64,000 nt of DNA from Stereum hirsutum FP-91666 SS1 (lineage: Eukaryota; Basidiomycota; Agaricomycetes; Russulales; Stereaceae). The stretch covers positions 1,355,709 through 1,419,708 of the forward strand of contig NW_006763147.1 in the NCBI RefSeq assembly GCF_000264905.1, in the 5' to 3' direction. A model generated the notes under the pieces. That model did not search any database, had not been told where the DNA came from, and worked only from the letters and a program-made list of their open reading frames with translations. The position numbers were made by a program, and so were the translations under genes. Below, piece after piece: positions 35,084 to 47,272 of the stretch; the first letter of the stretch is position 1, and every line of letters starts with the position of its first letter.

Positions 35084-36403
35084 ATGCCTCCCTCGAGCTC
35101 TCTGGCGACCGCTGAATTGTCCAACCCTCTTATAACATCGCTAAATGAGCTCCTTGCTGCTCTTGGTCTTCCATTCGTGTTGGAGACGCCTTACGACCTC
35201 ACCTCCTCGCTTCTCCTAGCTATCCTGGAATCCATCCTTGAGTCTCGCCTCCCCATTCCACAATCCGTCCGGGAATCTCGCAACACCCCTGATAAAATCC
35301 AAGCCATGAAGATATTCCTCGGCGTTTTGGAGAACGATGTCATTCAGGATGATGTCGGCTTGAGTGATGTCGACCCGAGGAAGCTGGCGTACGGAGAATG
35401 GGACGAAGTTGTGTTCGTGGGAGAGTTGCTGTGCTGGTTAGGGGTGAAGATGGAGCTTCTGAAGGATGAAGAAGGACATTATGAGGACCCGCCTTCGAGA
35501 ATGGATGCCGGTCTTGGGTCAAGAGAGGGAGATTTCCCGAGTACTAGCGACTCTGCGAGCGGTTTCGTGCGCCCAGGATCACCCTCGGTGGTGTCATCGT
35601 TGACGGCCAGCTTGCAAAGTGCTCTATTTGTGGACACGACACACGATACAAACACGAACACCACAATATTGTCGTCCATTCCAGACGACGACCGGGCATC
35701 GTCGCCTCCGCCACCGAGACACGCCGCTATTACCATCTCCGATCTTCATTTTCCGGGAGAATCCTCGAGTCGTTACCGACCTGCTCCTCGATGTATACAT
35801 GAAATCGAAGATCCATCCTTCCTCGTCTCGGAGAACGAAATGGACCATACATACGAGAGCGCGTCCGAGCTTTCAACTGTGTCCGGAACCGTTGATAGCG
35901 ACTCGACATCTTCGTTCTACGATTGCGGCCACCACAACCACGGCCACGATCGCGAGCATGACATTCATCTTCCATACGCAACGTCTCGAGCTCGACGACC
36001 ACCGATACGTCACGACGGATGGATTCAAGAGGTTGATGACGAGTCGGAAATACAGGAGTACGAGGCTAATCGACGTGCAAGCGGTGGCACGGCAGGGCGT
36101 AGGTCAGCTTCCGATAACAAGCATACGTCTGGCACGCACGGTTATGTGAGTGTTGTATCTGTTGTACCTATCTGCGCATAACGCAATTCGGGAGTTCTTA
36201 TGCTGTTATCCATGTGCTGACGGATATAAACGTGTTTGTACGATAATCTGCCTTCGCAGCAGAACACGAACACGACGAGATTATCTGGTGCTTCTCACGG
36301 ACACCGCGTCTTGACGAGGCACACCGCACCTACTGAGCATACTTTGGCGCTTCTGAATGAACGGGCGAAACTGTTGACGGAGCTCGCAAAGCTGAATCGT
36401 TGA
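35084..36403 (+). CDS. DUF5745-like protein with disordered middle
   Basis: ATG 35084. Residues 1-130 form a compact helical domain: SLNELLAALGLPFVLETPYD, LLLAILESILESRLPIP, KIQAMKIFLGVLENDVIQDD and WDEVVFVGELLCWLGVKMEL. From memory this matches fungal DUF5745, which may be a calponin-homology-like fold seen in centrosome or microtubule proteins; I am not certain. Residues 140-345 are polar, Ser/Asp/His-rich and probably disordered. An intron after HTSGTHGY (donor GTGAGT about 36145, acceptor about 36259) leads to a short last exon ending LALLNERAKLLTELAKLNR, a likely coiled-coil heptad run. The alternative is reading through to a stop at 36181. Confidence 0.7.
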
Positions 36404-37316
36404 CATTGTTTTGTTTTGTCTCAGACTGACCAGCTTTGTATGCCGGACGGCGCTTATGGGCCACACACCCACAAGGAGGGATGAAACATGAAACATTATA
36501 GTTGCCACGCTCCTCAGACAATTGTAATGGTGTAGGAGCTCTCCGTCTCCTTGTTGTATAACACTTCAAGACATGAAGCTTTATGAGGCCGCTTTTGAGA
36601 CTAACTCGTTTCGCGCTTGCAGATATACATGAATGCTTATTGTTCGTTTCGCTCTCCCGGGGGCCCCTGTCCGCATCCGAAGAGTCTTCTCCATCCATAG
36701 CCTCAATTGTATTTCTTCATTCTCCTCCCTTGACTGTCTCACCCAAGGCTTCATTTCTCGTTTCATTTGTCACTATGCACAAGCGTCAGAGACGCACATA
36801 TCAGTCACTTTTGCCGCGTGTCGAGTCCTCTTTGAGAGTCAGGACGAGTCGAGAGACCGCACAGCAGAGGCCGTTAGAACTGATGTACATACGGCCGCTG
36901 TCCATGTATGGTCTCTGGATTGTGTACTGATTGTTGTCAACGACAAGGCGAGCCCTGCCCCTCGAGTGTCGACCAATCATGGCGGTCGTACGCAGCTCTG
37001 CAATCTGCCTGAGTGATCGGGGAGGGCCACGTGACGTGCTCTGCGCTAACGGGAGGCCGGGGTGGCGGTTCCGGGCTATTGGTCGTTGTCGTACGATCGC
37101 CAATTGGTTCGGATGAGCGGTCATGGAGGATCCCTGATCTCATTCGCTGCTCGCAATACATATAACCCCCACGGACAATTGCTAGTCTCCCTCGCGTTTC
37201 ATCGTTCCCTCGCTCGTACCACCACCTCCCTCCTCCCATTTTGACCCCCCGACACTTGATGTCGACTGCTGTCTTTTATCTTTACATCTGATTCGACCCA
37301 TACTAGACGCTGCATC
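36404..37316. other. intergenic region
   Basis: 913 bases; overlapping short frames in both strands but no domain or splice support. The last 200 bases, including a TATA-like ACATATAACC near 37160, are probably the promoter of the RING gene. Confidence 0.4.
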
Positions 37317-38442
37317 ATGTCGGGCACCCCTTCACCCTTATCCTCGCCTTCGACTTCCCCACGGAGGTCAACGGTCCCTCTTCGCCCAATTCGTCCCTCG
37401 CCTTCTTCATCCAACCGACTTTCACGTCGAAGCTCGCGTCCTATCATCAAAACAAGCCTCTCACTGGGTCGTATCGCAGAAGAATCACACAACGGGGACA
37501 ACTCATTTGGCCTTTTTGACCAGGATGGCATTCCCAGCACTGCTACCTCTTCTACTCTATCTACTCCCGCCCTCGAACGGGTCAAGTTCTCGTGGAGCGA
37601 ACCGGAGACTGTCATGTACGCTGGTACGCCTCCCCGAAGGAACAAGGTGGAGAACAGACGGGATGGCTGGAATGGGAAGAAGGGCATCCGCGTCGGTAGC
37701 GAATTGAAGGAGAGCTGTGGCATCTGGTAAGTCGACAAATTATGATCTCCCTTACGTTCGTCATTCTCATTACTCGCGTCGTGGCTGCTTACAGCTTTGA
37801 AGCTGCCGTAATGCCCAACAAGGCAAGGTGTTGCGGCCAACTCTTCTGTTACCAACATCTCTCTGATGTGCGTATCTTTTCATCGATATGTAATATCGGT
37901 TTCATTGACTAACATCCTGTGCCCGTTACCCGCAGTGGCTATCCGCACAAGGCTCTGACGGCCGCTGCCCAACATGCCGCGTACCTTGTTCGCTCGAGAC
38001 CGATACAGTCTACCTCCATCCGCCCCCGAAACTCACACGGCCGCAGCCTACCAGACGCCGGTCGCGCTCGCCACGCAATGCGCGTCGTTCAGTACCTGTT
38101 ACCTTCACTCCCCTTGGACAGGAAGAGAGCCCGCGCTCCACCAGTCCTGACAGGGATTCGAGTTCATCCTCGTCGACTACGTCCTATGACGTCGACAGCT
38201 CCGACACGTCTTCCGACAACGAGGACCCCGTCGGTGATCAATCGGATATGCCCTTCTATCCCTCATCATCACCACCGCTCTCGACTCTTTCGGCATCGAG
38301 CTCGCAACGGCAGCTGCTTCTGCTGTCACAGGCTGGCGAGCACTACCAGTCATTCATCTGGGGTGATCTCGCTCGGGTATTCACATTAGTCGGCGCGGTC
38401 ATCGTGTTCTGCGCGTTGATTCCTGTCGTGGTGTATGAATGA
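37317..38442 (+). CDS. membrane-anchored RING finger protein
   Basis: Probable E3 ubiquitin ligase on an internal membrane. ATG 37317 opens a Ser/Pro/Arg-rich N-terminus. The RING is split over three exons: ...KESCGIC at the end of exon 1 (donor GTAAGT at about 37729), FEAAVMPNKARCCGQLFC...YQHLSD in exon 2, and WLSAQGSDGRCPTCR in exon 3 (from about 37937). This gives the zinc ligands C-x2-C, CC...C-x2-H and C-x2-C. The exact ligand pairing around the CC is unusual. A Ser/Asp-rich stretch follows. A single C-terminal helix FTLVGAVIVFCALIPVVVYE ends the protein, so it should be tail-anchored with the RING in the cytosol. Confidence 0.82.
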
Positions 38443-39789
38443 GAGGGTGTCATGGCGGATACAGATTGCGTTTCTTTCATTGTGGTGGTTCCGACATAAT
38501 GGTCGTTATCTTTTGATTGTGGCCCGCGCAGTGCGGCCGCTACTCCATTCTCCTCATTGGACCGACTTGCGACAAATATTGGTAGTTCGCGTCCGGTATG
38601 TCCCTTTGCATATGCATGCTCGCGTCCTACTGGCGCCCTTGCCTACACGTTGCGATTCCTCTTTCATCTTCCCATGTATCACCAATTCCTCACCCTCTTT
38701 TCGACCCTTCTTCGCATGCCTTTCCTATCTCCCCTTCATCCTTCGTCTTCATCTTCACCCAATGTCATCCGACTCGTCCGTCCGTGCCATTGTACGACTA
38801 GAATTTTCTTCATCCACCCCATCGCTGCATAACAATAAATTTCGTGCGCGGATGGTCTAGGAATTTAGCTTAACATTTATTACTCTTATTCCGGGCTCTC
38901 CTGGAGGGCGCCTCGCCTCTACCTTGTACCTCATAGATTCATATCGATCCTCACCTTGTTGGCTTTTGGGCGGCTTCAGACTCGGATAGACGTAGTAGCG
39001 ATTAACTTACCGGTTCACACTTCAGGTAGTGGGCTGGCATTGTTACATACATACTTGTACATAGGCTAGCGTAGCGAACTGGTTAACTTATCGCGTCATC
39101 ATTGTTTTGTTCGGACAGTCGTTACAGTTCGTACCGTAAAGGGTAATGGAGAATGGTTTTGCTGTTTTGACGTGTGCAATTGAGTGCACTGTTGATCTTC
39201 ATCATGAGTTAGAGCGATTTCCATACGCGTGAGCTTAAGGTACAGTATGGATGGCGTTGTGGCGCGGAGCGGTGATCCATGCTCAATGCCACCTCCCGGA
39301 AATACCGGAGCGGAAAGACACGGCCTTACGGTACCGACTATCTCCTGAGCGCCTGTCAAACGATCCTGCTTGAACTCGCCGTGTGACACCCCATCATTGA
39401 AGCAAGCTTCAAGCTCAAGTACGAGACTTTCCCCTTGTTGTCAGACAGTTGGTATGTGCGCTCATTTTAGTACTTCACCATCCACTTTCGCTTTCCAGCA
39501 CGGTGTCAATGGCGAGAACGCAGCAATTGCATCATAAGTACTCCACTTATTGGCATTTCCACATAACGGTAAGCGACCCGTCTGAAACATGGTATACTCT
39601 GGCAGATAGAATGCAGACATTAATTTTTTACGGCACCGGGGTAACAACGTCAAGAAACATGGATAGTCTCAACGTCGTAGGTCGATTGGCGCCCCTCAGA
39701 ACCGGGAACTCGCCTCCATCTCCCGAAGGCACGGAAGGAATATCGTGACGTTCTCTCATTGTCTCGCATGGACGAAAAATCACTCACAT
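38443..39789. other. intergenic region
   Basis: About 1.35 kb without a recognisable gene. Pyrimidine-rich sequence at 38640-38820 is probably 3' untranslated or spacer. Confidence 0.4.
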
Positions 39790-40143
39790 ATGTCGGGCTA
39801 TGAATTGGCTATGAATGATCTTGTCGCACAGCGGGAGACGCTACGCGCTGAGGTCAGGAGCTGGTCTACCATCATATGCTCCGTTCGCCATCTCCCACCA
39901 GAGACCCTATCTGAAATCTTCATGACCTGTTTGGATGTCTCTACTACATCTCGGCAGCAGATAAAGTTTCAGATCGGTCCCCAGGTCCTTTGCCAGGTCT
40001 GCAGCCATTGGCGTCAGATTGTCATCCACTACACCACGCCTTTGGACCGAACGTCGCCTTTCTCTCAAGTTATCAGAGGTCACAAACGACACCGTTTCTA
40101 CCTCGAAGGAACTCCTATCGCGTTCGCGACCATGACCCCGTGA
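39790..40143 (+). pseudogene. truncated F-box protein fragment
   Basis: ATG 39790 (MSGYELAMNDLVAQRETLRA) leads to VRHLPPETLSEIFMTCLDVS and VLCQVCSHWRQIVIHYTTPL, the N-terminal coiled region and F-box typical of agaricomycete F-box proteins, which usually run 400-600 residues. The frame stops after 117 residues with no leucine-rich part. Four bases later the SEN54 gene ends on the opposite strand. I read it as a broken copy. Expression as a short F-box-only protein is possible. Confidence 0.6.
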
Positions 40144-40147
40144 TACT

Positions 40148-41984
40148 CTACACCATAGGCCACTCTTCGAAATTACCCTCCCCGAATCTATAGAAAGAAA
40201 TGACTCCGGCGTCCACGGCTGCAATCACCACAGTTTTGTTGCCTTGACGTAGAGCCATAAATGGGTTGACTCTCCGGGGTGGCGGACCTAAGGGCACTGT
40301 GGGCGTAGTCGTGGCTGGTGCCGAGACGAAAGGGAGGAGAGAGAAAAGGCGCTGGAAGATTGAAACAGTGGGAGGGCTACCATGTTCTGGTGAACTCTTC
40401 TTCGGGTATGAAGCAGTTTCGGTGGTAGGCGTCGTTTTTATTGCAGTTGTCGTGAGAGGAGCGGTGGATTTTGAAGGCTCCGTCAGGGCTGTCTGCGCGG
40501 TCGTGGAAACGGCAGGAGTTGTAGTAGATGCGGACGGAGGCGGGCGTCTCTGACGAGGGAGCGGAGGAGGTAATGTAGGTAACGTGCTGTATAGAGCAGT
40601 TAGTTCGGCAAGCGTTGGAATGGGTGTTGTGCGCGCGCTATTAAGAGATAGAATAGTGTCAGTTTGAACTGATAGCAACACGAAGCAGGCTATACGAGCT
40701 TCTTACTTGACTACGACGATAGAAAAATCAGGGGGAGGTGGAGAGGATTTCTTGAACGCTGTCGAGGGTTTGTAGAGATGCCAAAAAACTTCGTAAGGTA
40801 ATTTTGGCTCCGAAGGTGGCTTTGGTCGGAGCGGGACTGAGTGCCCGGATGAAATGAAACGTAAAGACTTGAAGATGGAAGCTATACTCATGGATAGACG
40901 GTAAGTAAAACAAAACATACGACTGGACAAAAAGCGAACAAATTTACCGTAACTCATATTGTGGTGCGCCCATCGACTGTGGGTTATAGGCTGCCACCAG
41001 TGGAAGGTAGGGCGGAACAGAGAGCAGAACAACCAAGTTAATTTCCCGGATATATAGTGATATACTCGCCGAAAGATTGAGGAATGCCGAGAGGACGAAG
41101 TAACTGAGGGAGGATACGGGGCCGCCATCGGGTATGCTGATGATGGCGGCTTGGCCCTTGTAACAACATATCCCAGTCGTTTAAGATATGAGAATACCTG
41201 AGGGTAGACAATCAGTTCTTCCGACCGCCTACTGGTGGGGAAAATTGGTAGAGCACCTGATATTTCTCCAGAGAGAGATTCTCTTGCCCGAGCAACTCGG
41301 CAAATGCCTGTTGCACCGACATTGGTGCACCGTGCGGAGCTTCCTCCCGATCCCCGAAGTCCACAATGAGAAGCTCAGTTGTATTCTTCCAGCAAAACAG
41401 AGCGCCCTTTTCCACAAGAAACAGCGTTTCTTCTGGGAGGAGCTCCAAGCGTTTTGGGGTCTTGTGATCGGGAGCTTGAGGAGACGAACGGGCGACCGAG
41501 TGGCCCATGGAAGTAAAGTGGCCACCTCGCGCCACAGTGATATGGGTGCGACCAAGCGATGGATACCACACACCGTAGCTCACCGATTTACTGCATAAGA
41601 TTCAAGAACATATTAGGGTCAGCTTTGGAGGGGTTCAGAAGGAAAATGCCAACCTTGATATTGCTCTTGTGGCCCTCAAAGCATCGAACATAGCTGCGCG
41701 AGCTCGATCAAGGTTGTAGCGCTGCCATCCAGACTCTCCGCCTTCTGCAGGTTCAAAGTCTTTCTCTCCTCGTTTTGGAATTGCAGGGCGAGCTGATGTG
41801 CCCGTCCTAATTTAGAAACGGTCAATCAGAATGAAAACCCCGTCGACGCCACCGAGAGTCAAGCATACGGTAATTTTGTCCAATCGAGTCCGCCATCTTC
41901 GTCACCAGAGGACTGATCTGCCTCGTCATCTTGAGGGTCTGTTATTGGTGCACTAGCTTGGGGTTTCTCCAAAAGATCGTCCAT
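40148..41984 (-). CDS. SEN54: tRNA-splicing endonuclease subunit Sen54
   Basis: Structural subunit of the heterotetrameric enzyme that cuts introns out of precursor tRNAs. ATG 41984 (MDDLLEKPQASAPITDPQDD) opens an acidic N-terminus. After an intron near 41808-41873 comes the conserved IPKRGEKDFEPAEGG, then RAAMFDALRATRAIS, YGVWYPSLGRTHITVARGGH and LELLPEETLFLVEKGALFCW (the Sen54 N-terminal domain). Later exons give QAFAELLGQENLSLEKYQVY and LRFISSGHSVPLRP, then a Thr/Pro-rich insert. The C-terminus is VVIAAVDAGVISFYRFGEGN...FEEWPMV, the endonuclease-fold tail of Sen54. The insert between LTALYSTLP and FQRLFSLLPF is low-complexity. Divergent from the GH18 gene. Confidence 0.88.
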
Positions 41985-43054
41985 GGCTCTGTGGCGTGCA
42001 GAGAGGGGGATCGTGACAAGTATACCGTGTCACTACGAGTCACGTCAAGTTTTACGTCCGGCAAGTTCCGCAGGATGTTTCCACGCTTTCGTTCGTGGCA
42101 ACAAGGTGTTCCGAGTCGCCGCCAACATCTCTCTACATCTCTCAGTTCCCAATATCCATCCACCACAACGTTCGGAATCTGTTGTGACTGCGGTTTTGAT
42201 TCGCGACGCACCTTACCTTTAGTGTTCCCTTCCCTGCTGCTGAAAACGGCAGCCATGTGCTTCCATCAATAGTGTCCCGCGCTGCTTGCCTGGGCTGCTC
42301 TCTTCAAGCTTCAGGTGTCCCTACCCTTCCAAGTATCGAGATGCCGGGCCATCTGGCATTGCCTGGTACTCTAGAGTGTACACTTGGGGCTGAATGGGTC
42401 TGGTCGCTATAATGGTCCATCGATGTGCGATTATCTTTGAGTTGGTATGATGCTCTGATATTTCAACGCTACGCTCACACGAGCAGGTGTATGACATGAC
42501 AAGGCTGTCCTTTGCCGTGCTGATGGTACTCCCCGGTTCGCTATGTGAATCGCCGACCATCTCGCTGCAATTTTGACTGTTGGGCGCATCAAGTTCCCTA
42601 ATAGCTCAGAGGGACTTGTGACCTTTTGTTTTATGCAGGAGTTGGCGGTATTGGGAAAGACAGCATCGGGTATGTAGACTATAAGCAGAGAAGCCTGTTC
42701 GTATTATTTCCTCGTGAGTATGCCGAAATACTAATATTGTACTCGAACTAACAAACACCGCTGGCCGCATCGACTAGACCTAGGATCAACGATCTATATG
42801 CGCGTGCCTTGAACACCGTACCGTGAAGCAGAAGACCCGCATGCTTCATGATTCAACTCGTCATCTACATCTAAATTCCTAGTGCTCTATCCAAACCAGG
42901 TACATGCGGTGCGCATGGCCCATACTAATTAATTATTTGTCAAGGCATATAAAATCGAGAAGAACATTGTACAATCTCAATCATAGCTTCTGCTCCTTAG
43001 AAAGCTAGATCCCCTCACGACAACAGTCCATCTCTTTCTACAGGCCTCCTCGAT
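41985..43054. other. intergenic between divergent genes
   Basis: 1.07 kb between SEN54 and the chitinase gene. It holds a TATA box for the latter; otherwise nothing recognised. Confidence 0.45.
42948..42954 (+). promoter_or_regulatory. TATA box of the GH18 gene
   Basis: TATAAAA about 100 bases before the start codon of the secreted chitinase gene. Well-placed TATA boxes usually go with regulated, highly expressed fungal genes. Confidence 0.5.
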
Positions 43055-45122
43055 ATGGTGTCTTCTTTTGCTCGCTTGGCTGCGTTCCTCAGTGCCCTCT
43101 GCGCCATTTCTAGCGCTGTGTCCATCCCGCTCGCTGGATCTCACACGGAGAATGTCCAATCTCGTGACATTTCCCGTCGCTCAGTCCCTAGTGCTCCTCG
43201 CTTCGTGGTCTACCAGTCAGTATAGTCCTTCTATTGAATGCACACATTTTGTTGAATCCGCCTTTGATCCTAGGGATGCTTGGATCTCTGGTGAAACCGG
43301 TCCTCCCGCCACTTCGGACCTCAACGGTTATAACGTCTTGTATTTATCCTCATCTCCGAAGACGCGAACCGGTTTAATCCTTGTTTTCTTCTTAGTGCCA
43401 TGGCGTTCCTACTCACCGGTGGTCCGGCTGACCAGGCTGAGGAGTGGACTTTGCTAACGGCTGATGAACGTAGCACCATCAAGTCGCAGTACAACGCCGC
43501 CGGGATCAGCCTTGTCGTCTCTGCCTTCGGTACGACCGATTATCGTGAGTAAACCTCAACTTTTGAGTGAACACATGTATAACTCTTTTTCGTATTTCAG
43601 CTACCACTTCTGGCAGTGATGCCACTACTGTCGCCAACTATATGGGTCAGTGGGTTCTGGACTACGGCTTGGATGGTAAGTCCTGAGTAGTTCAGTCTCC
43701 TCAATCGTTCCATTGAGAACGTTTCGTTGAATGACTCGAAATCATTAGGTATTGATGTCGATTACGAGGATACGACCGCCTTCAACGGTGGTACGGGTAG
43801 CGGAGAGACCTGGCTTATCGACTTCACCACTCAGCTTCGCACGCTCATCCCTTCAGGGTCCTACATCATCACTCACGCTCCCTTGGCACCATGGTTCGCT
43901 CCTGACATATGGGGAGGAGGAGGTTATTTAAAGGTTCACGAGTCCGTCGGTGATCTTATTGACTGGTACAATGTTCAGGTGTGTAACTTTGCTTTGATGA
44001 TCTACGAGAGACTATTAACATGTTTCGCGAACAGTTCTACAACCGTGCGTACGACCTCGATCACAAACCATCAATTGGCTCATATTTACTCTTTTTCTCC
44101 TACAGAGGGCGCCTCGGAATACACCACAGTAAGACTTCTCGCTTGAACTATTTTCTATCGTGTCTCACCTTGAACTTTCTCAGTGCGATGGCCTCCTGAC
44201 TTCTTCGTCGAGCACTTGGCCTGAAACGGCTCTCTTCCAAATCATTGCCAGTGGTGTTGACTCCGACAAGCTAGTCATCGGGAAGCCTGCTACGACAGGT
44301 GATGCCACCAACGGTACGTGTTTTCTTTCGTCCAAGAAGAACGTTCTTTAATTACTTAACATACATTTACTCAGGCTACGTGGATTCTGCTACTCTTGCC
44401 ACCTGTATTGCGCAAGCAACGTCGGAGGGCTGGGTATGCTTAACTTCATCTCCAGCACGAATCACGCTCTGAATAAACCTAATTATACAGGGAGCTGGTA
44501 TCATGGGTTGGCAATACCCTAACGCCCTCTCATCCTGGATCACAACCGTTCGCGGCTCGGCCTTCCCCCTCGGCACTATTACCACGTCCGCGGCTGGCAC
44601 TACTACTACGTCCGCTGCGGGCACGACTACGACCAGCGCTCCTGGCACCATCACTACCACCACCACGTCCGCCGCAGCCACTACGACTGCTTCGAGCAGT
44701 GGATGTAGTGGCGTTAGTGCTTGGGACTCGACTGTAGCGTACACCGGTGGCGAAGAAGTCTCATATGACGGACATCTTTGGACCGCCCAGTGGTGGACTG
44801 AGGATGATACACCTGGTACGTCCCCTTGCATCTTCTCCCGTTTTGTTTACTCATAGACAGTCGCATATTCACAGGAGGCGCCGCTGGTGTGTGGACTGAC
44901 GATGGCGCTTGCACCACTGCGGCGATTTCTGGCCTCTCCAGCGTTGCGGCCCCGAGTGCTTCGGCCACCAAGACAGGCCCGGTCGACCCTCCTTTCTCCT
45001 TCCTCCCCTCTGCAGCCGCTGCCGCACCTCTCACCAGGGCCTCCGTGAGCTCTATCACCTCTGCATCCGCTGATGCCACTGTCGCAGCCACTGTCGCCGC
45101 TACTGCCGCTGCCACAGCCTGA
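43055..45122 (+). CDS. secreted GH18 chitinase with chitin-binding tail
   Basis: Extracellular chitin-degrading or wall-remodelling enzyme. ATG 43055 gives a signal peptide (SSFARLAAFLSALCAISSAV). The GH18 barrel includes AMAFLLTGGPADQAEEWTLL, VVSAFGTTDYPTTSGSDA and, across an intron, LDGIDVDYEDTTAFNGGTG, which has the catalytic DxxDxDxE complete. Then SYIITHAPLAPWFAPDIWGG, DWYNVQFYNQG, KLVIGKPATTGDATNGY and GAGIMGWQYPNA. A Ser/Thr-rich linker (about 44567-44700) leads to a CBM5/12-like module CSGVSAWDSTVAYTGGEEVS...YDGHLWTAQWWTEDDTPG. The tail is Ala/Ser/Thr-rich. About nine introns. The small barrel and linker resemble fungal subgroup A/B GH18 enzymes. Confidence 0.9.
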
Positions 45123-45535
45123 ATTCAGGATAGCGACCATCACTCAACCTCAGAATATTTATTACAATAATTTTTATGGCTGACTCTGTTTCTCGCCCAA
45201 GTCTTTTTGGTTCTAATCAGAGAGCCGTCGCTTGGGTGCGGCTTCTTGTCCTCTCCACGTTTGTATCCTTATTCTGGCTCACTTTTCCGCGGGGATGGCG
45301 TGTATCATCACGAGTGTTACTTACGCTCATCTTCCTAAAATGATTTATTGGGTCTTCGTTTTGGTCTTCTTTGTGTTACAAGGACATCAGACAGATCTCG
45401 TTTTAAACGTACAGAACGCAAAGTTATACAAACTCTGATGGCTCGACCGAACAAACAGACGAATATTGACTCAACTTCACGAGATAGATCGTGAGCGACA
45501 TGATACCACAGTGTGAAAATACGACAAGGACTTAC
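45123..45535. other. convergent intergenic region
   Basis: 413 bases between facing 3' ends; no gene recognised. Confidence 0.5.
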
Positions 45536-47272
45536 CTAGGATTTTGTAAACACATCCATGAACGACACAACCACCCTCTCCGCTGCCGAATCCGCCTCCA
45601 GCAGCCTCTCCAGCGTTATATCGGCCGGTGGTGACACCAATGAGAACTCTCTGTAATCTTCGTCCTCTTCAGAAGAAAGCTCCACGAACGTCTCGAGATT
45701 CTGCGAGAACCAAAGTACATCCGCAGGATCGAGAGCCATGTACCTCTTTCCTCGAACACTCGACTTACTGCGACTCATTTGTAGAAAGAGTCGTCGAATA
45801 GGAACTCCGGCTGCTTTTCTGGCCGTTACTAAATTTTTGACCTCGCGGATATTGGGATTGCGAAGAACGACCGTCCTCAGACGGGGAAGCGGAATGCGAG
45901 GATGGTGGTCTGGAGGGAAATCGAGCTGACTTGGAAAGCAGGTAAAACGCAGGAGCCTTTCTGGAAATGCATCATAACAACATCTCCCTGAGGAGCAATC
46001 AACCATTATGACACTTAGGTTGTCGAGCTCGTGGTAGATCGGGATGTCAGAACTCTGGGAATCCAGATAAAGGTCCCGCTCGTACGGTAAATTGGTGATT
46101 TGTAGAGCTTGCACTGAGCGTAGCATCGAACGCTGTAGATCGGGGTACGGTCTGACCATTGTGTCCACGAATTCATCATAGGACTCATATACTTTCTCAA
46201 GTCGAAGCTCCAGGATACGCAGATTTGGAATGTGGGTTCGGGCTAGAAAAGTCGTGACCCAAAAAGTAAAATCGTCCTGGATGTGAAGTTTCTCCAAGGA
46301 TGGAAGGCGCACGACCTCGTGAGGCCATACATCGGAGTTTGGTGTGAATTCACCCTCGCAGAGAATCTGTGTGAATTGGAGATCGCGAAGAGAGCTACCA
46401 TTGATGAAGTCAAGGAGCTCTGGAAGTGGCGGGCTATAAACCGGACAGTCCTCGCTTTGCCCAAGGTGAAGAGATCTCAGGTGGCGACATGGATGCGGCA
46501 GCAACTTCACAGAAACACCGTGAACCATGACGGTGGAGATTGCTAGGGGTGATCCGCCAGTGAACAATGGACCGACAGGTTCATACAAATGCGTCTCCTC
46601 CATATGGTTTACGATATTCTCATATACCAGAGACAAGTGGGTAAGGCCTGGGGCGGAAACGGGGACCAGCCAAGTCAAGTGTGTGTGCATAAGCTCAAGG
46701 CTGTCCAGCATAAGCTGAAACGATCTCCAACGTCCGGTATAGCGTAACAAGGCCTGTAGTTGTTCCTCTATGACCCCACTCCACGTTTTCACGGTCTTAT
46801 GAAACAATGCAGTGGATGCCTTGTCAGCTCTTTTCCCTCGAAATTTGTTTAAAGGCTCGTCGGAAGGACGCCACCAAATTGTGATATCCAGAGGCAAATC
46901 TCCAGACCGCTCGATGTGAGCGAGGGTCTGGAGAAGAAAGTTGGGTCGGCGATGACTGATATGAATGTATGTCCAGAGTTGTGGTGTCTCAGTGGCAATC
47001 TGCTGCCAGAGGCGGTCGACGGACGAGAAGATCATAGGAGCATCAGAAGCGCGGTTGGGGTCGTCATGGATGGTTATGCCCTGTTGGCCATTCGCGAGCA
47101 AGAAGATTTTGGCGAGGATCTCGGGCGGAATGCGCTCGATGTAACAGAACGAAGAGCTTTCCTTCGAAGTCGAGATGAAGGGAGCGATGCTCGCGTCATA
47201 AGTCGACTGTCGTGGTACAGATAAGTCTTTGAACTCAGTCTGAGAGCTTTCGGCAAAGCGGGTGCCGGTCAT
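45536..47272 (-). CDS. F-box protein with leucine-rich repeats
   Basis: Intact single exon of 578 residues, unusual in this intron-rich window. After a polar N-terminus comes CYIERIPPEILAKIFLLANG, the F-box core, and SSVDRLWQQIATETPQLWTY, its second part. The rest has irregular leucine-rich repeats (LRSLHLGQSEDCP, LLDFINGSSLRDLQFTQIL, LPSLEKLHIQDDFTFW, IPNLRILELRLEKVY, LPRLRTVVLRNPNIRE) and an acidic segment near the C-terminus (LSSEEDEDYREF). It probably selects targets for an SCF ubiquitin ligase. Such genes are numerous and fast-evolving in agaricomycetes, so no one-to-one yeast counterpart is expected. Confidence 0.85.
   Translation of the reverse strand: MTGTRFAESSQTEFKDLSVPRQSTYDASIAPFISTSKESSSFCYIERIPPEILAKIFLLANGQQGITIHDDPNRASDAPMIFSSVDRLWQQIATETPQLWTYIHISHRRPNFLLQTLAHIERSGDLPLDITIWWRPSDEPLNKFRGKRADKASTALFHKTVKTWSGVIEEQLQALLRYTGRWRSFQLMLDSLELMHTHLTWLVPVSAPGLTHLSLVYENIVNHMEETHLYEPVGPLFTGGSPLAISTVMVHGVSVKLLPHPCRHLRSLHLGQSEDCPVYSPPLPELLDFINGSSLRDLQFTQILCEGEFTPNSDVWPHEVVRLPSLEKLHIQDDFTFWVTTFLARTHIPNLRILELRLEKVYESYDEFVDTMVRPYPDLQRSMLRSVQALQITNLPYERDLYLDSQSSDIPIYHELDNLSVIMVDCSSGRCCYDAFPERLLRFTCFPSQLDFPPDHHPRIPLPRLRTVVLRNPNIREVKNLVTARKAAGVPIRRLFLQMSRSKSSVRGKRYMALDPADVLWFSQNLETFVELSSEEDEDYREFSLVSPPADITLERLLEADSAAERVVVSFMDVFTKS

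Noticed and set aside
35619..36149. 176-codon plus frame overlapping the DUF5745-like gene
   Set aside because: Alternate frame of a disordered coding region; no conserved features.
37199..37858. 219-codon minus-strand frame
   Set aside because: Antisense to the RING gene exon 1 and its promoter; no domain, and the plus-strand frame is rebuilt correctly by splicing.
44376..45143. Val/Ala- and Gly-rich minus-strand frames
   Set aside because: Antisense to the Ser/Thr/Ala linker and tail of the chitinase; low-complexity artefacts.
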